Positions 1-6,878 are shown, numbered from the stretch's first letter. The stretch: 10,701 bases of DNA from Chryseobacterium sp. (GCA_017989575.1 JAGNPP010000065.1:1-10701); one strand, 5' to 3'. Notes: generated by a model from the letters alone, not told the origin. Made by a program: numbers and translations.

Positions 1-1043
1 AACAACCAACAACCAATAACAAAAAAGGAATTCTTCTCGTCAACCTCGGATCTCCGAGATCGACAGACGTAAACGATGTAAAAGAATATCTAGATGAGTT
101 CCTGATGGACGAAAAAGTCATCGATTACCGTTGGATCTTCCGCGCACTTTTGGTTCAGGGAATCATCCTGAAAACCCGTCCGAAGAAATCTGCCGAAGCT
201 TACAAAACCGTTTGGACCGACGAAGGTTCACCTTTGATCGTGATCTCCAAACATCTTCAAAAGAGACTTCAGGAGATTGTGGATGTTCCGGTTGGTTTGG
301 GAATGCGTTACGCTGAACCTTCAATTAAAACTGGAATCCAAGAGTTGGTGGACAAAGGCATTACCGAGATCACTCTGTTTCCGCTCTATCCGCAGTACGC
401 GATGAGCACCACAGAAACGGTAATTGACAAAGCTGAGGAAGTGAGACTGAAATTCTTTCCGGATATCAAGATCAATTATGTGGAGCCATTCTACGACCGC
501 GAGATCTACATCAATGCTTTAGCTGAAAGTATCAGGGAAAAACTCCCTGCGGATTTCGATTTGCTCCAGTTTTCATACCACGGTGTGCCGGAACGTCATA
601 TTTATAAAACCGATCCCACGAATACTTGCAATATGAATACTTGTTGCCAAAAGGAAGACAATCCTTCGCACAAATTCTGCTACAGACACCAATGTTATAA
701 AGTAACCGAATTGGTGTGCAAAAAACTCGGATTGCCAAAAGAAAAAGTGATGGTCACCTTCCAGTCCAGACTGGGCAAAGACAAATGGATGGAACCTTAC
801 ACAGACGCTACTTTGGAAGGTCTTGGCAAAAAAGGCATCAAAAAACTGGCAATCGTTTGTCCTGCTTTTGTTTCCGACTGTTTGGAAACTTTGGAAGAGA
901 TCTCTGTGGAAGGTAAGGAGATCTTCCTTCACGGTGGTGGTGAAAGGTTTGATTACATTCCCTGTCTGAACGAGGAACAAAGCTGGGTGAATGTTGTGAA
1001 AACGCTTGCTGAAGAAAAGCTGAATGATTTTTACTTTCATTAA
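1..1043 (+). CDS. hemH: Ferrochelatase, 5'-truncated by the window edge
   Basis: This enzyme inserts Fe2+ into protoporphyrin IX, the last step of protoheme synthesis. The reading frame is open from base 3, the first full codon. The conserved N-terminal strand KKGILLVNLGSPRST is read from base 21, well before the first ATG at 105, so 105 is not the true start. No ATG, GTG or TTG lies in frame between 3 and 105 ahead of that strand, so the start is probably left of the window. The SYHG motif carries the catalytic His (codon 579-581), and DCLETLEEI (about 879-905) carries the catalytic Glu of the family. Between 627 and 695 lie five cysteines (CNMNTCC, then FCYRHQC). Some bacterial ferrochelatases bind a [2Fe-2S] cluster through internal cysteines; whether these do is inference. 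The stop is TAA at 1041. About 346 residues are visible, a normal family length. No terminator follows, so it is probably co-transcribed with the next gene. Confidence 0.95.
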   Translation, partial: QPTTNNKKGILLVNLGSPRSTDVNDVKEYLDEFLMDEKVIDYRWIFRALLVQGIILKTRPKKSAEAYKTVWTDEGSPLIVISKHLQKRLQEIVDVPVGLGMRYAEPSIKTGIQELVDKGITEITLFPLYPQYAMSTTETVIDKAEEVRLKFFPDIKINYVEPFYDREIYINALAESIREKLPADFDLLQFSYHGVPERHIYKTDPTNTCNMNTCCQKEDNPSHKFCYRHQCYKVTELVCKKLGLPKEKVMVTFQSRLGKDKWMEPYTDATLEGLGKKGIKKLAIVCPAFVSDCLETLEEISVEGKEIFLHGGGERFDYIPCLNEEQSWVNVVKTLAEEKLNDFYFH

Positions 1044-1061
1044 TCTTAATATTCAAATCTA

Positions 1062-1442
1062 ATGGTTTTTCGATACGCACGACATACACAGAATCTTGAG
1101 AAACTGATCTACTTCTACACTTCCGTTTTGGAGTTTGAAGTGATTGGAAAGTTTGAGGACCATAATGGTTATGATGGTGTTTTCCTTGGGAAAGCCGGTG
1201 AGAATTGGCACTTGGAGTTCACGCAGGATGGGAATTTGCCAGAGTCTAAGTTTGATGATGATGACATCTTGGTTTTCTATCCCGAAAGTTTGGAAGAATT
1301 TCAGAAGATCTTGGCCAATCTCGAACACTTTAAAGTTCTGACTTTGACGCCCAAAAATCCTTATTGGAGAGAGAACGGCATCTGCTTCGAGGATTGTGAT
1401 CATTACAAGATCATTATTTCTGACCTTAGAATTGCTAAATAA
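1062..1442 (+). CDS. Small VOC-superfamily (glyoxalase/bleomycin-resistance fold) protein
   Basis: The product has 126 residues. The sequence has the look of a VOC (vicinal oxygen chelate) protein: an opening strand with His8 followed by a helix (NLEKLIYFYTSVLEF), a central strand with His50-Leu-Glu52 (NWHLEFTQ), and a closing strand GICFEDCDHYKIII that resembles the usual 'F.DPDGY.I' ending. His8 and Glu52 sit where VOC proteins usually place metal ligands, but the metal and substrate cannot be told from sequence. The family includes glyoxalase I, dioxygenases and antibiotic-binding proteins. The gene starts with ATG 18 bases after the hemH stop, with no terminator or clear promoter between, so the two are likely one transcript. 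A link to heme metabolism would be guesswork. A strong hairpin terminator begins 5 bases after the stop. Confidence 0.8.
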   Translation: MVFRYARHTQNLEKLIYFYTSVLEFEVIGKFEDHNGYDGVFLGKAGENWHLEFTQDGNLPESKFDDDDILVFYPESLEEFQKILANLEHFKVLTLTPKNPYWRENGICFEDCDHYKIIISDLRIAK

Positions 1443-1447
1443 ATTAT

Positions 1448-1478
1448 AAGACTTCAATTTTCATTGGAGTCTTTTTTT
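1448..1478 (+). terminator. Rho-independent terminator of the hemH-VOC transcript
   Basis: The bases at 1448-1458 pair with 1463-1473 to give an 11-bp stem (one G-T wobble at 1454/1467) closed by a TTTC tetraloop. The T run extends from 1472 to 1478. It starts 5 bases after the VOC stop codon and is oriented for plus-strand transcription. Confidence 0.85.
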
Positions 1479-1669
1479 GTCATTTTGACATTAGTTTTTG
1501 AAGCTGACTCTTTACATACACTATTTTTTTCCTATTTTAAAAAGTAGAATAATTTTCAAATTTTGATAGTATTAACAATTGCTTTTCTTTGAAAAACTTT
1601 GCTTACTTATTGGCAAAAAATGAAAATAAATTCTATCGGATGTGAAATGTGTTTGGATTGAAAACCCAT

Positions 1670-1757
1670 AGCCCTGATTGTAGTGGAAATCCCACAGCAG
1701 GCGATGGGCAAAGCAAGGCGCGAGGAATTGCAACGAAAAGCAGGTTCCCGGCTCCTG
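1670..1757. other. GC-rich, foldable intergenic element (candidate structured RNA or interspersed repeat)
   Basis: The gap between the hemH-VOC terminator and the next terminator (1479-1791) holds no convincing gene. In its middle is an abrupt GC-rich island: my hand count for 1671-1760 is 50 of 90 bases (56%), against 13 of 60 (22%) for 1501-1560. The ends are complementary: AGCC at 1670 with GGCT at 1750, and CTG at 1674 with CAG at 1741. CCCA at 1691 can pair with TGGG at 1705 in an inner hairpin. From memory, elements that begin 'AGCCCTGAT..AAGTGGAAATC' and end 'GCAGG..CCGGCTCCTGAAAA' recur between genes in Flavobacteriia; this recollection is unverified here. Strand is not determined; the motif reads naturally on plus. 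No promoter box was seen upstream. Confidence 0.45.
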
Positions 1758-1791
1758 AAAATTGAATTGGAATTATATTCTCATAAAAAAC

Positions 1792-1824
1792 AAAAAAACC
1801 GCCTCAGTATTCTGAAGCGGTTTT
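1792..1824 (-). terminator. Rho-independent terminator of the T9SS protein gene
   Basis: Read on the minus strand, CCGCTTCAG pairs with CTGAGGCGG around a 4-base loop (9 bp, one G-U), extended by four A-T pairs. The T tail corresponds to the A run at 1792-1798. It lies 21 bases past the stop of the minus-strand gene. It is almost a copy of the terminator at 3316-3349. Confidence 0.85.
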
Positions 1825-1844
1825 GATTTAGCTTTAAAATTATA

Positions 1845-3203
1845 TTAGTCTTTGATTACTTTTTTGGCAATCGTATTTTTATTTTCATCAACAATCTTGA
1901 TTACATAGACACCTTTTGACAAAGATTTTAAAGATACTTTGTTGTCCTTGATATTATTATCTGTAAGAATTAATCTCTGATCTGCTGAATATACCTCAAC
2001 GCTTGTGATTTTTGTATCTGATTTAATAGTTAATAAATCCACAACTGGATTTGGATACACGGAGAAATTATTTTTGGAAACATCATTTACAGATTGTACT
2101 GGCGATGCGGAGATTTTGTAAACCCAGAAGTCAAAGTCACCTTTGTTAGCAGGCAAATCTCTATCCGAGGACATAGATGAACTGGCAACAACGTAACTTC
2201 CTTCCGAAATTTTAACTAGAGAAGCTGTGGAAAACACATTGTTTGAACCTTCCGTTTTCGATCCTCCAACCATTTTTCTCCAAACATAATTTCCAGATTT
2301 ATCAATTTTAACCAAGGTATTATTCATATCCAAAGTTCCAGAAATATCATCTTGTGAAATACCAAGCAAAACGTATCCATCTGCAACTTCTGCAATATCA
2401 TTACCAAAACTGTAAGGCAACAAGGTTTCAAAAGATTTATTCCATTCAACAACTCCTTGTGCATTAATTTGACTTACAGAATATCCGAAAGTGTCCTTGC
2501 CGTTGGTTCCCATCACAATATATTTATTATCACTTGTCAAAATTACTTTGGAAAGCATTTCGTTGGCAATTTCTGTTTGCCAAACAACATTGCCTGTATT
2601 GCTACTTACTTTATAAATACTTACAGTTGCTCCAACATATTCATTACCTGTCTCAATAATGGATGCAAAGTTGGAACCGCTTGTAAATTGTTTTTCCCAA
2701 ACCATGTTTCCTGAGTTATCCAATTTTATAAGTGCTGGTTTAAAATCGATACTTCCTGAAAGCAAATAACTATTACCTCCAACTTGCTGAATATTGAGAA
2801 TAAGCGAATTATCTATTTTCTTATCCCAAACGACTACTCCTAGATTATTTAATTTTAAAATCCATCCAGTATAGATGCCGTTTTTAATAATATAGCCACC
2901 AACAATATAGCCACCGTCAGAGGTTTGCTGAACACTTTTCCCCAAATCACTATCCACAGTTCCAAAAGTTTTTTGCCATTGCAAATTTCCATTTGAATCC
3001 AATTTTACAAGCCAAAAATCCGATTGTCCCATATTAGTGGAAACATCACCATTTGAAGAGCTGGATCTTCCTATGACTATAAATCCACCATCAGAAGTTG
3101 GACTGATCTGCTCAGCAAAATCCATACTTGATCCTCCATAGTTTTTGGACCAATCCAAAGTGAAGGTTTGAGCGCTAGCATTCCCAAAAAACAGAAACAC
3201 CAC
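1845..3203 (-). CDS. T9SS-sorted secreted seven-repeat (beta-propeller-like) protein, possible frameshift at its start
   Basis: This is a secreted or surface protein of unknown ligand. Residues are counted from the GTG at 3203 (452 aa). Seven repeats each begin with a Trp at W18, W76, W126, W169, W208, W254 and W308, with strands of the type SDGGFIVIG and DFWLVKLDSNGNLQW; seven copies suggest a seven-bladed propeller. Residues about 381-452 form a type A T9SS C-terminal sorting domain: VYPNPVVD, a VEVYSADQRLI strand, GVYVIKIVD and a lysine-rich end KKVIKD. The protein would cross the inner membrane by Sec and the outer membrane by T9SS. The N-terminus is the odd part. From 3203 only a short hydrophobic stub ending NASAQ is read, but the same frame upstream encodes a full signal peptide, cut off from an ATG at 3243 by one extra base in an A run. 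The intended gene is therefore probably 1845-3243. It has its own promoter and terminator. Confidence 0.85.
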   Translation of the reverse strand: MVFLFFGNASAQTFTLDWSKNYGGSSMDFAEQISPTSDGGFIVIGRSSSSNGDVSTNMGQSDFWLVKLDSNGNLQWQKTFGTVDSDLGKSVQQTSDGGYIVGGYIIKNGIYTGWILKLNNLGVVVWDKKIDNSLILNIQQVGGNSYLLSGSIDFKPALIKLDNSGNMVWEKQFTSGSNFASIIETGNEYVGATVSIYKVSSNTGNVVWQTEIANEMLSKVILTSDNKYIVMGTNGKDTFGYSVSQINAQGVVEWNKSFETLLPYSFGNDIAEVADGYVLLGISQDDISGTLDMNNTLVKIDKSGNYVWRKMVGGSKTEGSNNVFSTASLVKISEGSYVVASSSMSSDRDLPANKGDFDFWVYKISASPVQSVNDVSKNNFSVYPNPVVDLLTIKSDTKITSVEVYSADQRLILTDNNIKDNKVSLKSLSKGVYVIKIVDENKNTIAKKVIKD

Positions 3204-3231
3204 AAAACAAAAATACCTAAATAAAATGTTG

Positions 3232-3243
3232 TTTTTTTTTCAT
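3232..3243 (-). other. Start codon followed by nine A's: +1 frameshift or slippage tract
   Basis: On the minus strand an ATG (3243-3241) is followed by nine A's (3240-3232). Read as it stands, the ATG frame stops at a TAG (3219-3217) after eight codons, MKKKQHFI. With eight A's it would run MKKNNILFRY and on through FVVFLFFGNASAQ straight into the secreted protein. That is a textbook signal peptide: basic n-region, hydrophobic core, Ala-x-Ala-like cleavage site. In the frame of the large ORF, TGA at 3242-3240 blocks any earlier start. Possible explanations are a phase-variable tract, transcriptional slippage on poly-A, a true inactivating mutation, or a sequencing error in a homopolymer. Confidence 0.8.
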
Positions 3244-3285
3244 AGTTGTAATTTATAAAAGGGTTATTATGTATTATTGATACAA

Positions 3286-3314
3286 TAAAGATAGTAAAAA
3301 TATCAATATGACAA
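3286..3314 (-). promoter_or_regulatory. Bacteroidota-type promoter for the T9SS protein gene
   Basis: On the minus strand, TTG (complement of 3312-3314) is followed after 18 bases by TATCTTTA (complement of 3286-3293), one base off the -7 consensus TAnnTTTG. Transcription would begin near 3279, giving a leader of about 36 bases before the ATG at 3243. This supports 3243 rather than 3203 as the start the promoter serves. The -33 box abuts the tail of the upstream gene's terminator. Confidence 0.5.
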
Positions 3315-3315
3315 T

Positions 3316-3349
3316 AAAAAAAACCGCCTCAGTGATCTGAGACGGTTTT
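3316..3349 (-). terminator. Rho-independent terminator of the M16 protease gene
   Basis: On the minus strand CCGTCTCAG pairs with CTGAGGCGG around a 4-base loop (one G-U), extended by four A-T pairs, with a T tail from the A run at 3316-3323. It lies about 20 bases past the protease stop and closely matches the terminator at 1792-1824 in stem, loop size and tail. Confidence 0.85.
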
Positions 3350-3368
3350 CATTTTTATAGAATTACTA

Positions 3369-6101
3369 TTATTTCTTATTGAAATCTCCTGCAAATACAG
3401 AAGTCAATTTATCCTCGCTAATATATTTTCTAAGAACATCATTCACTTGAGAAACTTTAAGTGCTGATACTTTTGCTTCCAAAGCGTCGTACTCTTCCAA
3501 AGCAACGCCATACTGAAGTTGGCCATTCACCAAGTTCATCAAAGTGTTGTCGTTTCCTAAACCTGTTTTTCTTGAGTTCAACCAAGACGTCAAGTTAGAT
3601 TTGTACTCTTCTTCTGTGAATCCGTCTTTTACTGCTTTGTTTACCTCTTCTTTAAGTGCTTTGTTCACAGCGTCTTTCTTAGTTGGATTGTAGAATGCGT
3701 ACCAACCCCAAGATGCAACATTGCTTTCGATTGGAATATTAACATAAGATCCTGCACCATAGCTGATTCCTTCTTTCTCACGAAGTCTGGTAGGAATTCT
3801 AGCAGTCAAGAAACCACCGCTTCCCAACATTTCATTTGCAATCACAAGCGCTGGATAGTCTGGAGATTTTCTGTCCATTGAGAAAGAGATTTTCCCAACC
3901 GCAGCTCCGTTTTCTTTGTCTGGAGTCAGATATTCTTTGTCTTGTTTTTTGGTTGCGAACAATTCTGGTTTGATGTATTCGTATTTAGATTTAGAATCCC
4001 ATTTCCCGAAAGTGCTTTCTAGCAATGCAGAAGCTTCTTTTTCGTCTACATCACCTACGATGCTACCAACTCCATTGTTACTTCCCAAGATTTTGTTGTA
4101 GAAATCTACAAGCTGGTCTCTCTTAACTTTTTTGTTGTTTTCGATTTGCTCTTTGGTAGAATTGGTGTAGTAGATACTTTCTTTAGGATAGTTCTGCGTG
4201 ATTTTTTCGATCTCATTGAATGCGATAGATTGTGGATCATTCAAAGAACCTTCCAGGTAAGTGTTGTACTCGTTTACAGTTTTCGCCAATTCTGCTTCTG
4301 GGAATGTAGATTCTGTCAAGATTTCTTTGATCAATCCCATTATTTTTGGCAAGTTTTCTTTGTAAGTACTGAAATTAACATACAAGGTTTGTCCGCCGAA
4401 TCCGAAGTTCACATTAGACTTCAAACCATCTAGCATATCTTGGATCTGCTCTTTTGTTTTGGATTTGGTTCCAGTTTTAAGAACTTGCGCCATTAGAGAA
4501 CCAACGTCAGATTTACCGTTCAGGTCTTTGTTGTTACTCACTGGGAAACGGAAACTTCCTAGGACTTTTCCTCCTTTGATTTCTTTTTTGATCAAACCAT
4601 ATTTCATCCCGTTGCTCAACTTGCCTTCAACAAGATTTGCTTTTAGATTTTTTATACTTGCTTCGAAAGCTGCCGTTTCTTTTTCTAAAGCTTTACCTTT
4701 GTAGTTGTCTGTAAGAGAAGCAATTTGCTCGTTGGAATATTCAACATTTTTCACTCTTACCTCATCTTTTGTAGGGATGAAAACACCAACAGTCCTGTTA
4801 TTAACTTTGAAATATTTATCAGCCACTTTTTGAACGTCAGCAACAGTCAATTTCTCAATATTATCTCTGTAAAGCATTCCCAATTTATAACTACCAGCTC
4901 CTACGATTTCTGTAAGGTTGATAGCAGATCCAATGGTATTATTCTTAATATTTTCGATTTGCTTAAGGATTTTCGCTTTAGCTCTTGCAACATCTTGTTC
5001 TGTATATTTGATAGTCGCAACTTTGTCCAATTCTTTACGGAATTCGGTTTCAGTTGCTTTGATGTCTTTATCCGCCGGAACTTCCAATCCGAAATACATA
5101 AAACTCGCATCTCTTACTAGTGGCTGATACGCATAAACAGAAGCTGCTTTTTGAGAATCGATCATCGCTTTGTAAAGATATCCAGAAGGATCCGCAGTCA
5201 AGATTTCTTGTAAAGCATCCAACGCTGCATAATCTTTGTCCGCGTAAGGCGCTGTGTGATAAAGTGCTCCTACCACTTTGCTGTCTCCAGCACGTTTCAA
5301 TTCTACAAAACGCTCACCGTCCTGAGGTGGCTCTACCGTGTAAGGTGCTTCCAAAACTCTGGTTGGCTTTGGAATTGTTGAGAAGAACTGAGAGATATAT
5401 TCCAAAGTTTTCTTCTCATCAAATTTCCCTGCAACAATCAGTGTAGCATTGTCTGGCTGATAATGTTTTTCATAGAATTTTCTAAGCGTCACTGCTTTTA
5501 CTCTTTCTACATCCTCTTTACTTCCAATCGTACTGTTTCCGTAGTTGTGCCAAAGATAAGCGGTAGAAACAATTCTCTCCATCAACACACCACTTGGGCT
5601 GTTCTCTCCAATTTCGAACTCATTTCTTACAACAGAGAATTCTTTATCAAGATCTGATTGAAGAATGGTTGCATTGATCATTCTGTCTGCTTCCATTTCC
5701 AGGAACCATTTCATATTTTCGTCGTTAGACGGGAAAACTTCGTAATAGTTTGTTCTGTCGTACCAAGTGGTTCCATTGGCATTTCCACCTTTGTCAGACA
5801 ACATTTTTTTGATATCACCCAATTTTTTGGTGCTTTTGAACAACATATGCTCTAGCAAATGCGCCATTCCTTTTTCTCCGTAACCTTCGTGTTTAGAACC
5901 CACATTGTAAACGATATTTACAACGGCGTTGCTCTGAGAAGGATCTGAAAGCAAAAGAACTTTCATCCCGTTGCTTAAGGAATATTCTTTGATGCCTTCT
6001 GTGTTACTAATGAATTTTGGAGTTTCAGCTTTTTGAGAATACACGGGCGTATAAATCCCCGCATAAAATACGACTGCTGCAGTCAGTAGAAGATTCTTCA
6101 T
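3369..6101 (-). CDS. Exported M16-family zinc metalloprotease (two-unit, pitrilysin/PqqL-like)
   Basis: The predicted product is a zinc endopeptidase of 910 residues. It starts with a Sec signal peptide (MKNLLLTAAVVFYAGIY, likely cut near VYSQ) with no lipobox, so it should be periplasmic or outer. The inverted zinc motif of clan ME, H81-L-L-E84-H85, sits in GMAHLLEHMLFKS. The third ligand is Glu161 in VVRNEFEIGE, 75 residues after H85, matching the family's usual 74-76. The protein has two M16 units. The first (about 40-380) carries the active site. The second (about 495-840) lacks HxxEH but keeps the Arg..Tyr segment RLREKEGISYGAGSYV near residue 775 that contributes to substrate binding. 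Length and layout fit the one-chain bacterial M16 enzymes of about 900-950 residues. The substrate is unknown; peptide clean-up in the envelope is the usual suggestion. It starts at ATG, with no clear Shine-Dalgarno site, and is divergent from ruvC across 99 bases. Confidence 0.92.
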   Translation of the reverse strand: MKNLLLTAAVVFYAGIYTPVYSQKAETPKFISNTEGIKEYSLSNGMKVLLLSDPSQSNAVVNIVYNVGSKHEGYGEKGMAHLLEHMLFKSTKKLGDIKKMLSDKGGNANGTTWYDRTNYYEVFPSNDENMKWFLEMEADRMINATILQSDLDKEFSVVRNEFEIGENSPSGVLMERIVSTAYLWHNYGNSTIGSKEDVERVKAVTLRKFYEKHYQPDNATLIVAGKFDEKKTLEYISQFFSTIPKPTRVLEAPYTVEPPQDGERFVELKRAGDSKVVGALYHTAPYADKDYAALDALQEILTADPSGYLYKAMIDSQKAASVYAYQPLVRDASFMYFGLEVPADKDIKATETEFRKELDKVATIKYTEQDVARAKAKILKQIENIKNNTIGSAINLTEIVGAGSYKLGMLYRDNIEKLTVADVQKVADKYFKVNNRTVGVFIPTKDEVRVKNVEYSNEQIASLTDNYKGKALEKETAAFEASIKNLKANLVEGKLSNGMKYGLIKKEIKGGKVLGSFRFPVSNNKDLNGKSDVGSLMAQVLKTGTKSKTKEQIQDMLDGLKSNVNFGFGGQTLYVNFSTYKENLPKIMGLIKEILTESTFPEAELAKTVNEYNTYLEGSLNDPQSIAFNEIEKITQNYPKESIYYTNSTKEQIENNKKVKRDQLVDFYNKILGSNNGVGSIVGDVDEKEASALLESTFGKWDSKSKYEYIKPELFATKKQDKEYLTPDKENGAAVGKISFSMDRKSPDYPALVIANEMLGSGGFLTARIPTRLREKEGISYGAGSYVNIPIESNVASWGWYAFYNPTKKDAVNKALKEEVNKAVKDGFTEEEYKSNLTSWLNSRKTGLGNDNTLMNLVNGQLQYGVALEEYDALEAKVSALKVSQVNDVLRKYISEDKLTSVFAGDFNKK

Positions 6102-6164
6102 GTGAAAATAGTTAATTTTAAGTTTCTAAAATTAATAACTTTTTAATTAAAAATATATTGTGTA

Positions 6165-6196
6165 TTGATATTTATGAAAATCTTAACGTAATATTG
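6165..6196 (+). promoter_or_regulatory. Candidate promoter of ruvC, ending 4 bases before the ATG
   Basis: TTG at 6165-6167, a 21-base spacer, then TAATATTG at 6189-6196 (one mismatch to TAnnTTTG). Only CCAG separates it from the ATG at 6201. If used, the start site would fall at or next to the ATG, giving a leaderless message. No Shine-Dalgarno-like sequence is present. Confidence 0.4.
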
Positions 6197-6200
6197 CCAG

Positions 6201-6755
6201 ATGTTAGTTGAAAAAGTCATTTTAGGTATCGATCCGGGAACAAGCATTATGGGATTTGGAATTATTTCTGTCAAGGGAAGTAAGATGGAATTGCTTGCAA
6301 TGCACGAATTGGTCCTAAAAAAATATGAAAATCACGAGACAAAACTTAAAGTGATTTTCGATAAGACTTTAGCTTTGATTGATGAATATCATCCAGACGA
6401 AACAGCTTTGGAAGCGCCTTTCTTCGGCAAGAATGTTCAAAGTATGTTGAAACTCGGGAGAGCGCAAGGCGTTGCGATTGCAGCAAGTCTTCACAGAAAC
6501 ATTCCCATCACCGAATATTCTCCGAAAAAAGTAAAAATGGCCATCACCGGAAACGGAAATGCCAGCAAAGAACAAGTGGCTGGAATGCTCCAAAATCTTT
6601 TGAAGCTAAAAGAATTTCCCACGAAATATCTGGATGCATCTGATGGTTTGGCGGTTGCCGTTTGTCATCATTTCAATTCTGGTACGATTTCTACGGATAA
6701 ATCATACTCTGGTTGGGACAGTTTTCTGAAACAGAACCCTGATCGGGTTAAATAA
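6201..6755 (+). CDS. ruvC: Crossover junction endodeoxyribonuclease RuvC
   Basis: RuvC is the Holliday junction resolvase that cuts four-way junctions with RuvAB during recombinational repair. The product has 184 residues, close to the usual 170-190. The four acidic catalytic residues are all in place: D11 in GIDPGTSIMGFG, E71 in ALEAPFFGKNVQS, and D145 and D148 in LDASDGLAVAVCHH; they match D7, E66, D138 and D141 of the E. coli enzyme. The aromatic pair F74-F75 includes the residue used for base stacking at the junction. KKVKMAITGNGNASKEQV is the conserved basic DNA-binding stretch. The start at 6201 places GIDPGT at the normal distance from the N-terminus. It is divergent from the M16 gene; the helicase gene follows 123 bases downstream, probably from its own promoter. 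ruvA and ruvB are not in the window. Confidence 0.96.
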   Translation: MLVEKVILGIDPGTSIMGFGIISVKGSKMELLAMHELVLKKYENHETKLKVIFDKTLALIDEYHPDETALEAPFFGKNVQSMLKLGRAQGVAIAASLHRNIPITEYSPKKVKMAITGNGNASKEQVAGMLQNLLKLKEFPTKYLDASDGLAVAVCHHFNSGTISTDKSYSGWDSFLKQNPDRVK

Positions 6756-6776
6756 TTGATAGAATTTTGTTTTTTT

Positions 6777-6803
6777 GTCAGGCTGAGGCTCTCGAAGCCT
6801 TTC
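6777..6803. repeat. REP-like palindromic element (variant of GTCAGGCTGAG..TCGAAGCCT)
   Basis: AGGCT at 6780-6784 pairs with AGCCT at 6796-6800, and GAG at 6785-6787 with CTC at 6791-6793, forming a hairpin just after ruvC. The wording GTCAGGCTGAG..CTCGAAGCCT resembles an intergenic palindrome (…CTGAGCGNAGTCGAAG…) that I recall as scattered through many Bacteroidota genomes; this copy has a shortened centre. No T run follows on plus, so it is not a standard terminator. It may still protect or end the ruvC message. Confidence 0.45.
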
Positions 6804-6826
6804 CATTAAATATTTTTTGACTTTTT

Positions 6827-6868
6827 TCTTGATTCTTGTCTCTTGATTCTTGTCTCCTGATTCTTTAT
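6827..6868 (+). repeat. Tandem heptamer array, six units
   Basis: Six 7-base units run without gaps: TCTTGAT, TCTTGTC, TCTTGAT, TCTTGTC, TCCTGAT, TCTTTAT. The first four form two perfect 14-base repeats. It is upstream of the helicase gene and runs into its -7 box: the last unit overlaps TATCTTTG at 6866-6873. Each of the first four units carries a TTG, the -33 core of Bacteroidota promoters. Confidence 0.85.
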
Positions 6869-6873
6869 CTTTG
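6843..6873 (+). promoter_or_regulatory. Promoter of the helicase gene, ending 5 bases before the ATG
   Basis: TATCTTTG (6866-6873) is an exact match to the TAnnTTTG -7 consensus. TTG at 6843-6845, supplied by the third heptamer of the repeat array, lies 20 bases upstream, the expected spacing. Only AAGCG lies between the -7 box and the ATG at 6879, so the message would be leaderless or nearly so. Confidence 0.6.
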
Positions 6874-6878
6874 AAGCG

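Noticed and set aside
105..107. ATG at 105 as the hemH start
   Set aside because: It would remove the conserved GILLVNLGSPRST strand, which is open in frame from base 3.
573..1040. 155-codon open frame on the minus strand opposite hemH
   Set aside because: It is fully antisense to the conserved ferrochelatase coding sequence, reads as low-complexity Phe/His-rich protein, and has no promoter or family signature.
1059..1457. 132-codon minus-strand frame opposite the VOC gene
   Set aside because: It mirrors the VOC gene almost exactly and has no recognisable domain; the plus-strand product has a clear fold pattern.
1478..1491. Short palindrome TGTCA-TTT-TGACA after the VOC terminator
   Set aside because: Five base pairs in AT-rich DNA with no partner or context; likely chance.
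4725..5855. Several plus-strand open frames of 64-131 codons inside the M16 gene
   Set aside because: The minus-strand frame is a complete, well-conserved protease; the opposite frames are Phe/Ser-rich shadows.
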